Shown: positions 23,176-37,622, counted from the first letter of the stretch. The stretch: 64,000 nt of DNA from Papaver somniferum (GCF_003573695.1 NC_039367.1:26994442-27058441); one strand, 5' to 3'. Notes: a model not told the origin generated them from the sequence alone. Numbers and translations are program-made.

Positions 23176-24575
23176 GAGTTTTTTCTTTTTTTAATACGAA
23201 AACGAATTCACTAATGAAAAGGTTTAAACAACAAAGTTTTTATTTGACTGGATTTTTTGTTCAATCTAATCTGGAAATTGAGCCGGATCACTCCATCTAA
23301 GTTTACAGATTACTTAGCTAATGAATGGGCCATTGGCGTCTCTGTGTGCATAGGTGGAAACCCAATTATTAAAATCACTAGTTAAAATTTCTAAACTACC
23401 AGCCACGATGCTATTTGTAGTTTACTTCATAGCATCTCTGTTTACATTAGCGGCATTAATGGCTGAGATAACATTTTGGTAGTCCCCTTCAATGTGTAAT
23501 GATTCGCATATTACTTTCCCACTTAATTCCTTCATATGCTGCAAGTGCTTCTGCTTTCTCAGCATCTACAACTCTACCCGTTTACATCTAACTCCGTGCT
23601 GCTCACCTGCAATATTTCTAAATAGTGGTCAAAGCCATGTTTTCTTAATTACTGAATCAAAAGCTGCATCAAAGTTTAGTCTCAGAAATTCTGGAGTAGG
23701 TGATTTCCGTATTTCCATGTTTGTTACAATGCAAACATTTGTAGTTTGGTTATATCTTGTTGCACATTATATCCAATCATTATAGGCATGAATTCTGCCA
23801 GATAAATTAACTATATTAACCAGTAAGATGACACACCTTCTTTTCCAAATATGTCATAACCAGTACAAACTTTCTGATAATTTTTAAGATCAATCACATT
23901 CATTCTTTGATTGTTGTGACTAGACTTATTTGATTACCATCCATCAATATAACAATTACTTACCGTACCAGCTATACGAGGATATGTAACCAGAGAAACA
24001 TTTTTAGAGACATAGCAATCTATAAGAAGGTGTTGCATGGTTTCAATAGAGCTATTACATAGAGGTCAATTCAAATTAGCATTTTTGACAAATATGGAAA
24101 TGTTATGATTGGTAGGTAGAATACCACTAAGACATTTCCGTATGAAATGTTGAACTCTTGGAGGAAGATCAGTCTTCAAGAAAAGTTTTCAGTTCAAACC
24201 TCTATTACCTGCTGAACCACCAAGATAGTCAATTAGAGTTACTTTGTAGGTTAATTAATCAACAAATTTACCCCTATATGGAAATGGGTCGTGTATTGCG
24301 AGAATGCTTCCCATCTACCAGTTCCTTATACCATCAAAATACCCCGTATATATCCCCCGTTATTGGTCCACGAGAAGGCGCTCCCTGGCCCACCATTTCC
24401 ATCTATGGCTTACATCTATGAGACACATGGGTTTACAGAGATTGTGTAAGAAACCGGTAGATGGGTAGTAGCTTTGCGAATAGAGAGACGATTCTTCAAA
24501 ATAAAAGAATATTGATAAAATAAATAAATGATTTTTTTTATGTTTTTTTGACCAGCTAAGGAGGATTACCAAACA
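23176..24575 (-). mobile_element. LINE 3' fragment (b), older
   Basis: The - strand shows WARERLLV near 24395 (end of the RT region), then LPPRVQHFIRKCLSGILPTNHNI (zf-RVT start, ~24160; positions cited because the motif is long), then LNFDAAFDSVIKKTW (~23670) and GDYQNVISAINA (~23480) of RNase H. The 3' end is a T-rich tract on the + strand (23171-23192). Many stops. The small + strand ORFs here are antisense shadows. Confidence 0.65.
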
Positions 24576-27500
24576 ACATCTTAAGAAAAGATATAGCTAA
24601 ATTGATGTACGTAATAATAGTCAATTACGGCATATATACCATTATCTTGCAGAAAATGAATAAGTGTTGAATAATCTTTTGAAAACAATATAAAAAGACG
24701 ATAATCTTCTACTGTTTGTGTCCCTATTCTAAAAGCAAAATATTGTATTTTCCTAGTCCCACAAAATAAACAGTACATACCTTTATTTATGTTGTATGAG
24801 AAATTGTATTGAGAATAAGACAAAGGGTAAAAACAAGAAAACATGAAAACTATAAAAATTACAAAAACAAACAATGTCTTAATCTAAAAGAAAATAATAA
24901 GGACGAAGGGAGTAGTATTTAACTCATCTCGTGAAAGAAAAAAGTCGTCTTGGTCCAGAAAATTTAAGACAACTATGCCTCAAGGTTTTTGATTTGATTG
25001 GAGGCTAGGCTAAGTAACACCAAGCACCGTTGACGAAGTGGTCAAATTTGTTACCCGAAATACATAGAAAGAGTCATGATTCCACCAACAATGATGTCGT
25101 GACTTTGCCTAAACCTCGTATGATATGTGAAAATCCCCATTTACATGACTCCCAGATGATTTCCACGGAGGTATTGTTTGGAAGAATAGAGATCTACAGG
25201 TTGTTTTTTTCCCTCTGAGTCAATTAACTCGTGTGAATCTAACTTATTACATATGACTAAAAAATTATTAAATAGTAAAGTTTTTGAATGTTTTCGAGTC
25301 CGGGCATATATATATCAGGTAGAAAGTAATACCTGATTCAAATACTTCCGATTCAGACCTTGAGTGAGATATTAAAAAAATAAAAAGGCAAACTATTTGA
25401 CGTCTATCTCGAACAGAGTCAAAATTCGTGTTATATTCTGATTTCGAGACATATGCAAACAAACAAGATGTTAGCTTTATTGGAAGTCTGTATTTTCAAA
25501 AGATGAAGTTTGAAGAAGCTAAACAGTATTTGATATAACAACGTAAGATTAAGAAGGAGTATAAGTTGATTCCTGTGAGTAAAGATTTTTCTTCCATCAA
25601 CTTGAAAAAAGGGGAGGACAAGAAAAGGGTTTGGGGAAGGTCCTTATTGATTATCAAAATAATTAAACTATGTTAACGTAAGCCTTAAAATATGGGAGTA
25701 GAAAGTGTTGTTGCCAATATGCAATGCTCAATGGAGAATCCACAATGGGTCCGGTGGGATCACTGGTACCCATAAAATTTTGAAATCTCTAAAATACTAA
25801 ATATATTTTCTACTATTTTAGTTTAAACTAGTCTTACTGCTCCTACGATATTCTTGCAAATAACTCTTGCAACTAACATATACAGTATATATTGTGTAGT
25901 TATGAAACGACTTCTTTCAATCCAAATTGAAAAACCTACCTAAAATTAAGAATTTTAATATAGATCAATCTTCATTACACCGAAAAAGGAGAAGAATTTC
26001 TTTTGTTTATCAGTTAACTGTCTTGGTTAACAAAACTTGATTATCTTCCCTCTTTTGTTGATTTAATATATAAGTAGTTCTTTTTTTTTGAGTTTTTTTC
26101 CTTCAAAATATAAGTTTTACCGGATAAATGTACGATATTTTTCAACATTATTAACGATTCTAAAGGTATGTTAATTTAATTTTATATAAGTCTATGAGAT
26201 TCCTCCCTATTGCGTTCTTATTAATAATCTTCGAAAACAAAACATGCCCTTAGAGAATTGATGTTCTGGATACGCCATTGACAATTCGTAGGAGGGCCTA
26301 TCAAAGTTAATGATATTAAAGTTAACCAAGAATTTGGTTTCTGCACTAGTCTATCACGGAGACAGATTTTGGTAAATCAATTTTCTCGAAAATATAGTTG
26401 AAGATAAAGTATGATGGATTTTAACAAGCAGCTAAGATTCCCCTCCAAATTTTTGTTCTTTGGGAAGGTTATAGTTACCCAGCCAAGGATTAGGGGCAGA
26501 TATGTCAATAAAACTAAAAAAGAAGATACCATAATAACTTGGTGTGGTTAATACGGTCAATAAATAAGATGAAGAGAATATTAATAAGTTAAGCAGACAG
26601 GACGAAGAAAATTTATAACCGTTGATAAGGCATTGAAAAAAGAAAACCATCGATGTACACTAGAATAGTGAAATTGTTCCCTGAATTTAACCAACAAAAG
26701 AAAGACAGAACTAACATTACATGGATTAAACGCCCCCTACATCTTTGCACAGAGTTTTGACAACTAAGCTCTGGTTGTATGTGATTGTATTTTGGATTTA
26801 TGTGAATCTAATTACTGTTGTTCTTATCTAGACGAGACTAAGTTTTTATTTTTTTCTCTAACTCAATTAACTCGTTAATCTAACTTATTGCATCTGACTT
26901 ATCCTTAAAAATCATAATGTCTACTATTTTCCAAAATGATAAAGAACAATATCATTCATGGAAAGATTAAATCTACGAGCTAAAGTCATCATAATCGAGT
27001 TCTTAATCATTACAATAAGAGAGAAAATACATAAACTAGTTAGATTACCGTCACCTAAGCTTTTGAAAATAGAAATATCACAGGCGAATACGTTTTACAC
27101 TTTCATACATGCCATTCACTTACTATGATAGAAAGCATCACCTCGAGTTTATATTTTCTTTGAATTGGTTTGTATGTTGTATTAATCTTAAGTGGACGTG
27201 ATTGATGTAGTTGTAACGATCATTTGTTATTGTCGGATTAGTTTGACTGAATTAATAGTATATTATTTTATCTAATTATAAATATATCATTTTTGGTGAA
27301 CGATAACTCCAGAACTAAGATTTAACCCTATAAAAAACATAATATAAAAAGGTGATCGTCCACTTTATCAAAATTATCTGTAAAAAGATATTTATTTGTG
27401 TTTTAATAATACTAGAATATAAAAAAGGAGAAATATGCAAGAGAGGAAGAGCTCTTGTGCATTAGATAAAAATTATCAATATTACAAAGAGTTTAACCCT

Positions 27501-30500
27501 CTCTACATGTACATTCTATCAAGTAAACTCTCTAAATACATATTCATGGGCGTACATGTGGACCCAAGGTCTTATAACAATTCATGTACAAGCACAAAAT
27601 TCATATCATGATACTTTGTGTAGTTAACACGTGAGGCATTTTGATAGTTAAGTAAGCATCAAAATACATAATGTACATACTGAAAAGGGGAGGGTATCAA
27701 GTACACCACCAACTTTTTCGTTCGTAAACCTATATGGACAAAACCTAACACAATCAAAAGTAGGTCAAAGCAAAGATCCTAGAGGAAGATGTACATCGAG
27801 TTTTTCACTTTCTCTTCCACAGTGCATTCAATACACTCAACCAGTTTATTGAAATCCTTGCACAACTAAGAGTAGATGAACCTTCCCTTTCACCGCCTAC
27901 GACGTTTAGTCCCACTCAAAAAAGTTGAATCGTGTCTCTTGAATAGTTATTTCTTCCGTGGGCATCATTTGATCCGGTCTATGTTTACAACTCTTCGTAC
28001 ACTGACACATATTGCAGTCCCTGCAAGTTAACACACCGTAACAAACATAACCCGGTGAGTTAATGTCATTACCATATTCTAAAGTTGGTATGAAGAAATA
28101 TTTGAACTCATATGATATACAAACTAAGTAATATAAGAATACCATTTTTTGGCAGTTTTCTGGCCTTAACCCTTGGGTCAATTCTTCTCCATTGTGACTG
28201 CTGGTCATATTTTAACTAGTTAAATTCTTTTTTTTTTCAGTGTAACTTTTTCTCGAATTTTTCTAAGTGTTGGGTTTAACACCATCTCTTATAAACCTAT
28301 GCACATTATTAGGTTGTTCTTCTGGAGGATCGCTTTGGCATCGAGCCTTTTAAGCTCCATGAGAAATCAGAAAAAGGGAAGAAGCACATACAAGCTGAAG
28401 TTAATATGAAACCATTCGAAATATAAACCACCAAAAACTATATACTCAAATTATCCATATGATGGATGTAATTTCGATTATCATTCTGGTAATCGAAAGA
28501 TGTCGGATTTTCCATTGAGTTTGAAGAAAATTCACGAATCGTATGATATAGTAAAGATTAAAGAAAAAATGATAGCGAAAGTAAAAGGAAAGATCCAAAA
28601 ATATGAGAAATTAAATTTTTTCTCAATTTGATACCATGATAGAAGTGAAATATATTAATGGAGAGAAAAAAATTACAATTACACTGAATGATTCAATGTC
28701 TTTTAACAACAATGACTACTCAACACCAGCTTACATATTAAGATGATGGCGGAACTCTTTGTTGAACTAGGCATCTGTGCAATTTTCATTGCTGAGATTT
28801 GTGCAATTACTTTTGGATTAGAGTAACACAACCGTAACATACACAAACATGGGGTGTACGATTGTTAACGTACACTAACATCTGAACCAATCAGTAAACA
28901 AAAATGAAAATCATATAAATGATCAATAGAAACTAAATAGCACATAAAATGAGTTTAGACAGAGTATTACAATCTTTGTGTTACTAAGAGATTCTCCAAT
29001 GAAATGTTTGCGAAGGAAAAAGTCTTCACCCATGTAAGATATGCATCCATATTTCCCTAAATCTTTGTCTAATCCTAACCTCTTCAACAAATATGGAGAT
29101 GATATGGTATATTTTAGACATCCTTTAACTCAACCTTTTGTGTCAGAGGTTCACCAAAAGGATTTTTATCAATCCTAATCAGTTTTTTTTTAATATTAAA
29201 AATAGATTTAGTTTTATTAAAATGATTCTTAATTGAAATATATATTAACGATTTTTTTCCTTTCTCCTTCGCTTCCAGAATGAAAACCTTTTTACTTTTT
29301 TTTTTCTTCTACTTTTTCTTTCTCACTCATTTTTCATCCATAGCTATCAGACTATCTTGTGATGTGAATAAATCGGGGTAACTACATGTTATTATTATTA
29401 TTATCAATAATTCTTCTCTTGTAAAATGAATCCCCATCAAATGATATCCTGATTATATAATAACATGTTACAATATTTTATTTTATTTGAAAAATAATGG
29501 TTAATGTGATAGTATAATAACATTCAATAGTCTACTCGGCGTTTGTTGATTCTACCGACTTTGTCTCAAAGTTCAAAGAAAGAGTTTATATGGATTTGCT
29601 TTATATGTTTTTCTTTGACATTAGAATAATAAGTCAATGATCTCACATATTTTAACGTTGATTTGTAATATGTTTATATTTGATTTCAAGTTATACGGTA
29701 TCTATAGATCTCCGAGCATAAACAATTTGTAAATTTTCGAGTATATACAATATTATGTATGGGTTGAAAATCTGTGATGGCATCATCAAAACTTAAATAT
29801 GACAGTGAAAATTTGTCTACCAAATAACTTTTTTTCATTTTTTATTAACCATATGATCATTCTAAATCATGATATAAGCACCGATATTCTATTTGCATGG
29901 GAATTGCCAAAATTAACCCAAGAAAACACGCTAAAACTATGTGAAAAATATTTTCAAATGGTTGGGAACAAATATAATTGTGTCACTTTGAATATTTGAC
30001 AAAACTTTAATGAATATAGGTTGATTGCATCTCATCCAAGACAAAAATTGGACGATAATTAAATCTACCGATCTGAACAAACATACGTTATAATCAGAAA
30101 GAATAAAAAAAAAGGCCGAAAATCAAAAGAATGAACCTCACAAAATTTTTCTCTATATCTTGAATTTTCTATCAAGCGACTGAATATGGAATAAAAGATG
30201 AGAGTAGGGTTTGTATATTCTCATGCAAAATAAAGGAGGGAGCTTTTCCGCGACGGAGTAATCGTTAATTCATTTTTATTAATTAAAAGACAAATAAGAT
30301 TACAGTCGGGCAAAGAAATTTTCAAAATACAAGTGAGTTGGAGAAAGATTTTTTACTATATATAAAGCTGACCACATGACCATTTGATAAGTTGTAGGAT
30401 AAGCATAGTCCGAACTCTAATTAGACATTACAAATGAAAAAAAACAAACTATTTGATATCTGACTTGAATTGAGTAAGACGTCGAGTAAATTCATATACG

Positions 30501-31176
30501 AGTCAGACCAAATACACAAGGTGTAAGTTGGTCTGTTTCCAAGATAGATATTATTTTATCCTCTGTTTAGTTATTCATCTTTTTTCCATGGATATAATAA
30601 TACAATTGATTGGAATCCAAATTAGATCTGCTCGAATGATATGATTTTCTTTCCCACTTTGTGAAGAAGTCGACCTTTTTTTCCGTAACGAGATCAATTA
30701 CTTTGATTATTTTTAAGCCCTATGAAATCCTGTCAAAGTGATTTGATATACAATTTTATAAGGAACCTTATCAGAACCGAAGACAATTACATGTTGCATA
30801 TATCAAGAACTTGCGCATTACCAAAAAGAAAAACACCATACAAAGATAAAAAGTACTTATTGTGTGATTAGATGGTATCCCTTTTTACTCTATGTTTTCC
30901 TTTCTTTTTGTTGATTAGATTTATTATCCTAATCTCTTACATGACCCTAATTTAACTCTTTTGAAGTTATCTTAGAAAGAGCAAGTGTTTGTCTGCATAA
31001 CTTATAGTCTATTTTGATACTCATTCAGAAGTTATTCTTTAACTTTTAAGAGTCGAAAAATCAAAATTTTGTTTAGAACACGTTTGATTACTAAAAGCAG
31101 AACTCAAAAATAAAAATATTTTCTTCACAAAAAGTTGATATTTTTTTCGTTCAAGAAATCATTCAGAAATTTTATA
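24576..31176. other. AT-rich intergenic region, no convincing gene
   Basis: About 6.6 kb with only short open frames (60-100 codons) of AT-rich composition. No family, splice pattern or RNA gene was recognised. A tggtatca motif on the - strand near 28630, next to a possible LTR end ('ttaatatatttcacttcta'), hints at a small LTR-element relic, but I could not pair two LTRs. Near 30270 a '(t)attaattaaaagacaaataagattaca' segment resembles the antisense of a LINE 3' end. Confidence 0.5.
27906..28208 (-). CDS. Cysteine-rich small ORF, 100 codons, doubtful
   Basis: I do not recognise it. The C-terminal half has a tight cysteine cluster, CYGVLTCRDCNMCQCTKSCK (residues ~54-73), with spacing somewhat like small secreted cysteine-rich peptides. 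The N-terminus (MTSSHNGEEL) is not a signal peptide, but an internal hydrophobic run (MVFLYYLVCISYEF, from residue 22) could be one if translation starts at that methionine. No TATA box or splice evidence was found. It may be chance. Confidence 0.2.
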   Translation of the reverse strand: MTSSHNGEELTQGLRPENCQKMVFLYYLVCISYEFKYFFIPTLEYGNDINSPGYVCYGVLTCRDCNMCQCTKSCKHRPDQMMPTEEITIQETRFNFFEWD

Positions 31177-31184
31177 CTCAAACT

Positions 31185-31380
31185 CAGGGGCGGAGCCAAT
31201 GTAGTGCAAGGGTGTGCAATCGCACACCCTTGCCTGCCCAAAATGTCCACTGAGCTTATGATTTGCTAGCCCAAAACTAGATAATACATCAGTTTTGCAC
31301 CCCCTATTAAAATCCCAAGTAACTAAATTTTGTGGTGTATTTTTTCTTGCGCCCCTTCTTCAAATCCCGGCTCCGCCCTT
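31185..31380. mobile_element. hAT-type MITE with 8-bp target duplication
   Basis: The 196-bp element has inverted ends: caggggcggagcc on the left and ggctccgccctt on the right. It is flanked by the exact 8-bp direct repeat ctcaaact at 31177-31184 and 31381-31388, the target size of hAT elements. A perfect inverted core gcaagggtgtgc/gcacacccttgc lies at about 31208-31232. No coding capacity. Confidence 0.9.
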
Positions 31381-34300
31381 CTCAAACTAATTTCTTGTTT
31401 TCTGACTTCTAAAAGTCGAAAAGCTGCTTCTGAATGTGTATCCAAACATGTTATTATAGCGATACAATTTCCACATTTTAAAATAACTTCTCATAGCAAA
31501 AAAAATGTATAAAAAAGAGTTTTAATTCTGATTTCTAAAATTGACTTATACAAAAAATAATAATAATACATTTTTGCTTCTGATACCCAAATACCCTCGT
31601 AACTTTCAGACTTTTTGTTATCTCAGAGCATACAATCATGAAACAAAACTTCCTTCAAATATCAAAATGACTTCCATTTTCATTCTATAAATGATGTTGG
31701 ATCCCTGACATAAAAGTGATAGCTCAGCCCTAGGATTGACATGACTACACTCCCATAGTGATTGCAGTTTGGTGTTATACCAGTCACTTTCTTGCTTTAA
31801 CTCTATGCTTAATGTGTGCACGTCATATGTATGTACCATCCTCTCCACTAGTAAACTTTTTTTTTATAGGAAAGGCTTAGGCCTGGAAAGGCACTAAGAG
31901 GCAGTACATATGAGTTGTGTTGCAGCAGCTGTGGATGTACCACTCAGTCTACCAACGTTGTTCTTGCAAAGAAGGGCTAAGTTAAATTCCTCCATGTTTT
32001 GACTACGAGTAATAATACTAAGATATAATAAAACAAAAGATATGGGATTTATGGCCATATTTGTACTAGTGTCTTCTTGACTTTGTCCCGCTTCATAGTA
32101 TTTGAGACGAAATCTTCCTTGAGCAGCTTCATTGTAGAGTAGTTTGAAACGATCTAGAATGTCCATTGATTCAGCAGATATTGCAATGTTTGTGTGCTGC
32201 ATCTCTTTGGCCCACTACAAATCTAGGTCAACGCCTCCTGTGACTCCCTCTTCTCCATAGTTTCCTGGATGTCCTCTAGAGCCAATGATGTTTCCTGCAA
32301 AATCTGTCATAGTTAAGGCACTGTAACAAACAAAGTTCTCAGGATCTTGAATAGTACAGATATTGATATGTTTCCCAAATCCTGTTTCTGCATTCCAGGT
32401 GTAATGCGCATAAGTATTGTCAGCTTCCTCTGGTAAGAGAGGGAAGTTGTTCAAGATATGATTTGGAATTGCATGAATTCAATTATGGTTGCACAAATGT
32501 TGCCTTATTCTGAGGGTGATTACTCCCACATTAGTCTAGATTAGTTTAAATATAAAATCACATCTAGCTTTCCAAATGTACCAACATGTGGTGGCATAGA
32601 TGCTGCAATCAGTGTTTCCTAGTTGAAACCAGGAGTTCATCCACTCAATGAAGATAGTATTGTTATCAAAGAGAGTATGGGAGGTGCCAAGAATTCCTGC
32701 CAAACTGAAGTAGCAGTAGTGCAATTTAGGAACATGTGAGACATGGTTTCTTCTTCTCCACTATTGCAGAAAGTGCATAATGGATTGATGTAATGAAGTA
32801 TGCTAGATGTCTTGGAATTTATGGGAAGAATTCCATGTGCACATTTCCAAATAAAATTTTTGATTACTGGAGCCACCTCCATGTTCCAAATGGTTTCCCA
32901 ATTTCCATATGGGGTGTCATTTATGTAGAGGTGATCAATTTTTGCCTGGTAAAGGTATTTGACAGAAAAAAACTCTTGTGTTGTTGATGTTCCAAATTAT
33001 TCTGTCTTCTTCATTTGGGTGTGTCTGTAGAGTAAGAATAACAGCAGCTTCCTCCCTGCTGAAGATGTTAGAAATTTGAGTTTCATCCCAATTTCCATCT
33101 GGAAGAATCAAGGCTTCTAACTTATATATATATAATGAGGGCAGTGATGAGGTTTTTGAAGTTTTGCTGTGGAGTTTGGTAACCATAAGTCTTCCCAAAT
33201 TTGGATCCTTCTGCCATTTCCAATCCTCCAGGAGAACTGTTGTTGTATGTTGCTTATACCTTCTAGGATTCCTTTCCATATCCAGGAGTCCCCATCCTTG
33301 GCTTTAGTGTTCATGCTGAGAACATTTCTGCCTATAAGATATCTGGCATCCATGAGTTTATACCGTAAAGAATCTTTATCTTGCTCAAGTCTCCATACAA
33401 TTTTTGTTATCATGGAGTTGTTAAATAATTCCATATTCATGAATCCTAGACCTCCTAGAGCTTTTGGCTTGCAAACTGCTGTCCAAGCCTTAGGGTAATA
33501 ACAAAAAGGATTCTCTATGTTCTTACTCCAGAAGAAGTCTCTTTGGAGATTATTAATGTCTTTGCAAGTTTTCTTAGGAACCTTAAAGCAGTTCATTTGG
33601 TAAATGCAAGCTGAAGAGGTGACAGATTTGATGATTACCTCTCTGCCAGCAGGGTTAAGAGGTGTATGTTTCCAACCAGTGAGTCTCGGCTTCAATTTTT
33701 CTACTCCATGCTTGAAAGAGTTGATTTTGCTTCTATTTGTGAAAAAAGGAGATCCTAGGTATTTATCATCGAGCTGAAGAACTTGAACTCCCATAGCATT
33801 GCTAATTTGAGGAATGAGCTCTGGGTTGGTGTTTTTGCTGAAGAAGACTCCAGATTTATGGAAGTTGATAAGCTGCCCAGAAGTATTTCCAAAAGTCTGC
33901 AGGAGCTGCATAATATTTTGCGCTTCTATTTTATTTGCCTTGCAGAAGATCATGCAATCATCTGCAAATAGGAGATGACTGATAGAGGGTGCTGCCTTTC
34001 AGATCTTTATTCCATGAATAAGGCTTATCTCCTCATCATGCAGTAAATTTCTTGAAAGGAATTCCATGCAGAATAAGAACAGGTAGGGAGATAGAGGATC
34101 ACCTTGCCTTATTCCTCTAGAGGGTTTGAAGAATTTGTCAGGAGAACCATTGATGAGAACAGCTGATGTATTGGTTGATATGCATTGATAAATCTTATTG
34201 AACCATAGGTCATCAAAGCCAAGTTTCTTCATAATTGTTATCAAAAAAACCCAGTCCACTCTGTCAAAGGCCTTGGCCATATCAATTTTTATTCCCATAG

Positions 34301-35749
34301 TACCTTTTTTTCCTCTTTTAGAACTCATGGAGTGTATAATTTCATGAGAAATAACTATATTGTCAGATATTTGCCTCACATAAATGAATGTTGATTGATA
34401 GGGGGATATGATTTTGTTTAGTAATGGCTTCATTCTTTGAGCTAAGAGTTTAGAGATGATTTTTTAGATGGTGTTACATAGGCTGATAGGTCTGAAATGG
34501 CTAGGGGAAGTTGGGTTGTCAATCTTGGGTATGAGGGCTATGAAGGTGGCATTCATATCTTTTAGCAAGTTCCCAGAGAGAAAGAAGTTTTGAACCATTG
34601 AGACAATATCATTACCTATAATATCACAGTTAAATTTAAAGAAGTTTGGTGGAAAACCATCTGGACCTGGGGCTTTACCATTTGCCATACTGAATAAGAT
34701 GGCCTTAATTTCTTCAGGTTCTGGTCTTCTGTTGAGGGTGATATTATCATCAGGAGTTACGGTTGAGGGGATGAGATTGATTATTTCAGAGGAGGGTTTG
34801 ATAGTTTCAGTTGTTTCCATATGAGAAAAATGGTTGGTAAAGCAGTCTTTTACCTCCTTTTGTTCTGTGATCCAACTACCTTCTTCAGTTTGAATTGTTT
34901 CAATTTTATTCCTTCTTGCTCTAGTTTTTGTGGTTCTATAGAAGTAGCTTGTGTTTTGATCTCCCAGCTTGATAAGTTGATCCCTGCTCTTAGTTTTCCA
35001 AAATTTCACTTCAATGTCATGCCAATTTTTGAGTTGCTTTCTTGCATCATCTAGAGCTTGTCCATTGTCAGTCCTGAAGTAGTAAGTATGTAACCAAGTT
35101 AAGTATTGCTTGCACTCTTCAATGTTGGTTTTGATATTTTTATACACTTCCTTGTTCCAAAATATGATTTGTAATTTGATGTCTTTAAGCTTTCTGGAAA
35201 TTGAGAAAGCACTTGATCCTGGGGTGACCTTGTTCCAGCATTCAACAATAATTTTCCTGCAATCAGGATGATCTAGCCAAGGACCAAAAACTTTGAATGG
35301 TATCTTACAATTCTTCCAGTGGGGATTAGAATTTAACAGAATTGGGTGATGGTCAGAACCAATGGCTAGCATATTTGTGATAGTAGTGTTTGGGAAAATA
35401 TCCAACCAACTATCATTAGCTAGACCTCTATCCAATCTTTGCTCAGTTAGAGCAGGACCTTTTCTCTTGTTTGACCAAGTGAAAGGGAAGCCAGAGAAAC
35501 CAAGGTCAATGAGATCTAAATTTTGAATCTTTTCATTGAATATAGAGGCTTCATTTGCATCAATGGGATGGGAACTGAACTTTTCTATATCATGAAGAAT
35601 GAAGTTGAAGTCTCCAGTGACCAGCCAAGGCAATTTGTGAGAGATAACAGTTTTCTCAAGGGATTTCCAAGAGTTTAACTTGGATTGAGTGTCATTAGGA
35701 TTACCATACACTACACCATTTTTAGTGATTATCAACGGTATGATTCGGT

Positions 35750-35965
35750 TGCAAAGCGGGGTTGCAACAGTTCCAAGCTGTTACGAAAGTCGATGTTGCA
35801 AATTTTCGCAACTGCTCATAAGCTGTTGCGAATTTTCAGTTGACATTAAATTGTCGCAACAGTTTCAAAGAGTTGCGAAATTAGATGGTCGCAACAGTTC
35901 GAAACAGTTACGAAACTGGATTTTCGAAACAGGTTGTTGCGTTGCGAAATTTTTGCAACATAAAA
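35750..35965. repeat. Left subterminal repeat region of the CACTA element
   Basis: At least eight copies of short motifs related to gttgcgaaa and gcaacagt, in both orientations, within ~215 bp. The same motif is dense at the right end (39905-40040). In CACTA elements these are transposase binding sites (family knowledge). Confidence 0.8.
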
Positions 35966-36001
35966 AAAATAGTGGTTTTGACCAGTCAAAACCACTATTT
36001 T
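35966..36001. repeat. Perfect 17-bp-stem palindrome inside the CACTA element
   Basis: Arms 35966-35982 and 35985-36001 are exact reverse complements separated by 2 nt. It lies at the inner edge of the left subterminal repeats. Confidence 0.9.
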
Positions 36002-37622
36002 GACCGGTTAAAACTAGAGTTCCTTGTGACAAAATCAATATCAGTCTAAAGCAGAGTTCCCCTGCAACTTTTTCAGTAAGAGAAATCAGTCTTGAAATGC
36101 ATGTATCCCATAATTCTATATTAGTATAAGTACCATTAAGTTCAAACCTACAAGCATGATCAATTCAGCATAAGTATAAGCCATACATAAAGTTACTATA
36201 GACATTAAGTGTGAAGTATCAAAATAAATGCAAGTATAGAAACATTTTCTACATTTCAAATTTTTTTATAACAATCTAAAATTCACTCCCCACTTTTAGC
36301 CAAGGTCACCAATTATGAGCCATGACCTGAATTTGTACAGGCTAAGCTCTCACTATGGCAGTCCCTTTGTTCCTTTGGTATGTATTCAATTGGATATACC
36401 TACGAGTGTCTATACAACAACAATAGTAACAACATTGATCAGATTGCGCTATGATATCCACTTGCAGATTAATTCTATAGAGATCCGCTCGTAACAAGCA
36501 CCACACCAAATCATATCCAATGGATTATGTAAAAAGCAACAGACAAGTCATTTACTTCAAGCAAGGTGGATTGATGAAAATTGAGTATCCTATCCATTGA
36601 GATTAAAGAAAAGCTTACTGCAAGCTTGGGGGATGAAATAAAAATAAGAACAAACTCATATACGCAGATAAACCAAGTAACTTTGACAAGTATTTTAGTT
36701 CCTGACCTAGTGCGTGCAAGCAAAGTGCTCGGAGCGCCCCTTTTAGGAAGACCTCCTCGAAAATTGTAATCATGTAGGAAACAAACATAGTTGCTTAGCA
36801 ATACCATATTCTAGGAAAAGCTCCTCACACATAGGTTTTAACAAAGTTTACCTTCAATGTAGCCTTGTTCTTTACCATACTTAAGTTAGCCAGCTTTCAT
36901 ACGCATACTATAATCTTTATGACAAAAAATTTACAGGAAATACATAGTCAGATACCAAAAAAGTTGCTTAGGAAAAACCAAAACAACAATTAAAACTACC
37001 ATACAAACAGAGTAACATGGATAGGCCACATATGGTGCCACTATCTACTATGAAAGAAATAATGCTAATTATCCACTACTAGGTCCAAAAGAAACAACGC
37101 AAGCCACATGCTCACTTATGCTACTTATCCAACATATGGAGGTAACGAGAGTTTATTTACACAACAACATAAGCCAAGGTCAACATAATTACAAGATATA
37201 CTAACACTTACACATATCTTATTAAAAGGATACATACATATATAAACAAATCTCCACCAAAATACCAACAGAATTTATTAAAGGAAGTAAATCTACGTAT
37301 ACAACATGTGCAAGATTATGGACCAAAAGCATCTCAATCAAATCATCCTTATAAACATAACTATTTCTCTAGATTTAAAGTCTGACACCAATGAATAGCT
37401 GAATTGAAAACACGACATCACTTCTTAAAATAGACACAAGTAATAGCGTATTTATGAGAATGAAACAGTTAATGTCAATTTGGAATTGTCATTCAGAGGC
37501 CCTTATTTTATCAGAAAACACCTTAGGCTAAATAAACCAGACTTTTGCTAAGTGGAAGAACATGAGCTATCCAATTTATGTACTGTATTTAATACAATAT
37601 CATAAGATTCGGAATACAGTAC

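Noticed and set aside
24158..24421. 87-codon + strand ORF
   Set aside because: Antisense of the LINE fragment (b).
28268..28700. Small LTR (TRIM-like) retrotransposon
   Set aside because: A tggtatca site and a possible LTR edge are visible, but no second LTR copy was found within the expected distance.
36511..36807. 98-codon - strand ORF in the CACTA as transposase
   Set aside because: No CACTA transposase (TNP2-type) motif. Overlaps an equally open + strand frame.
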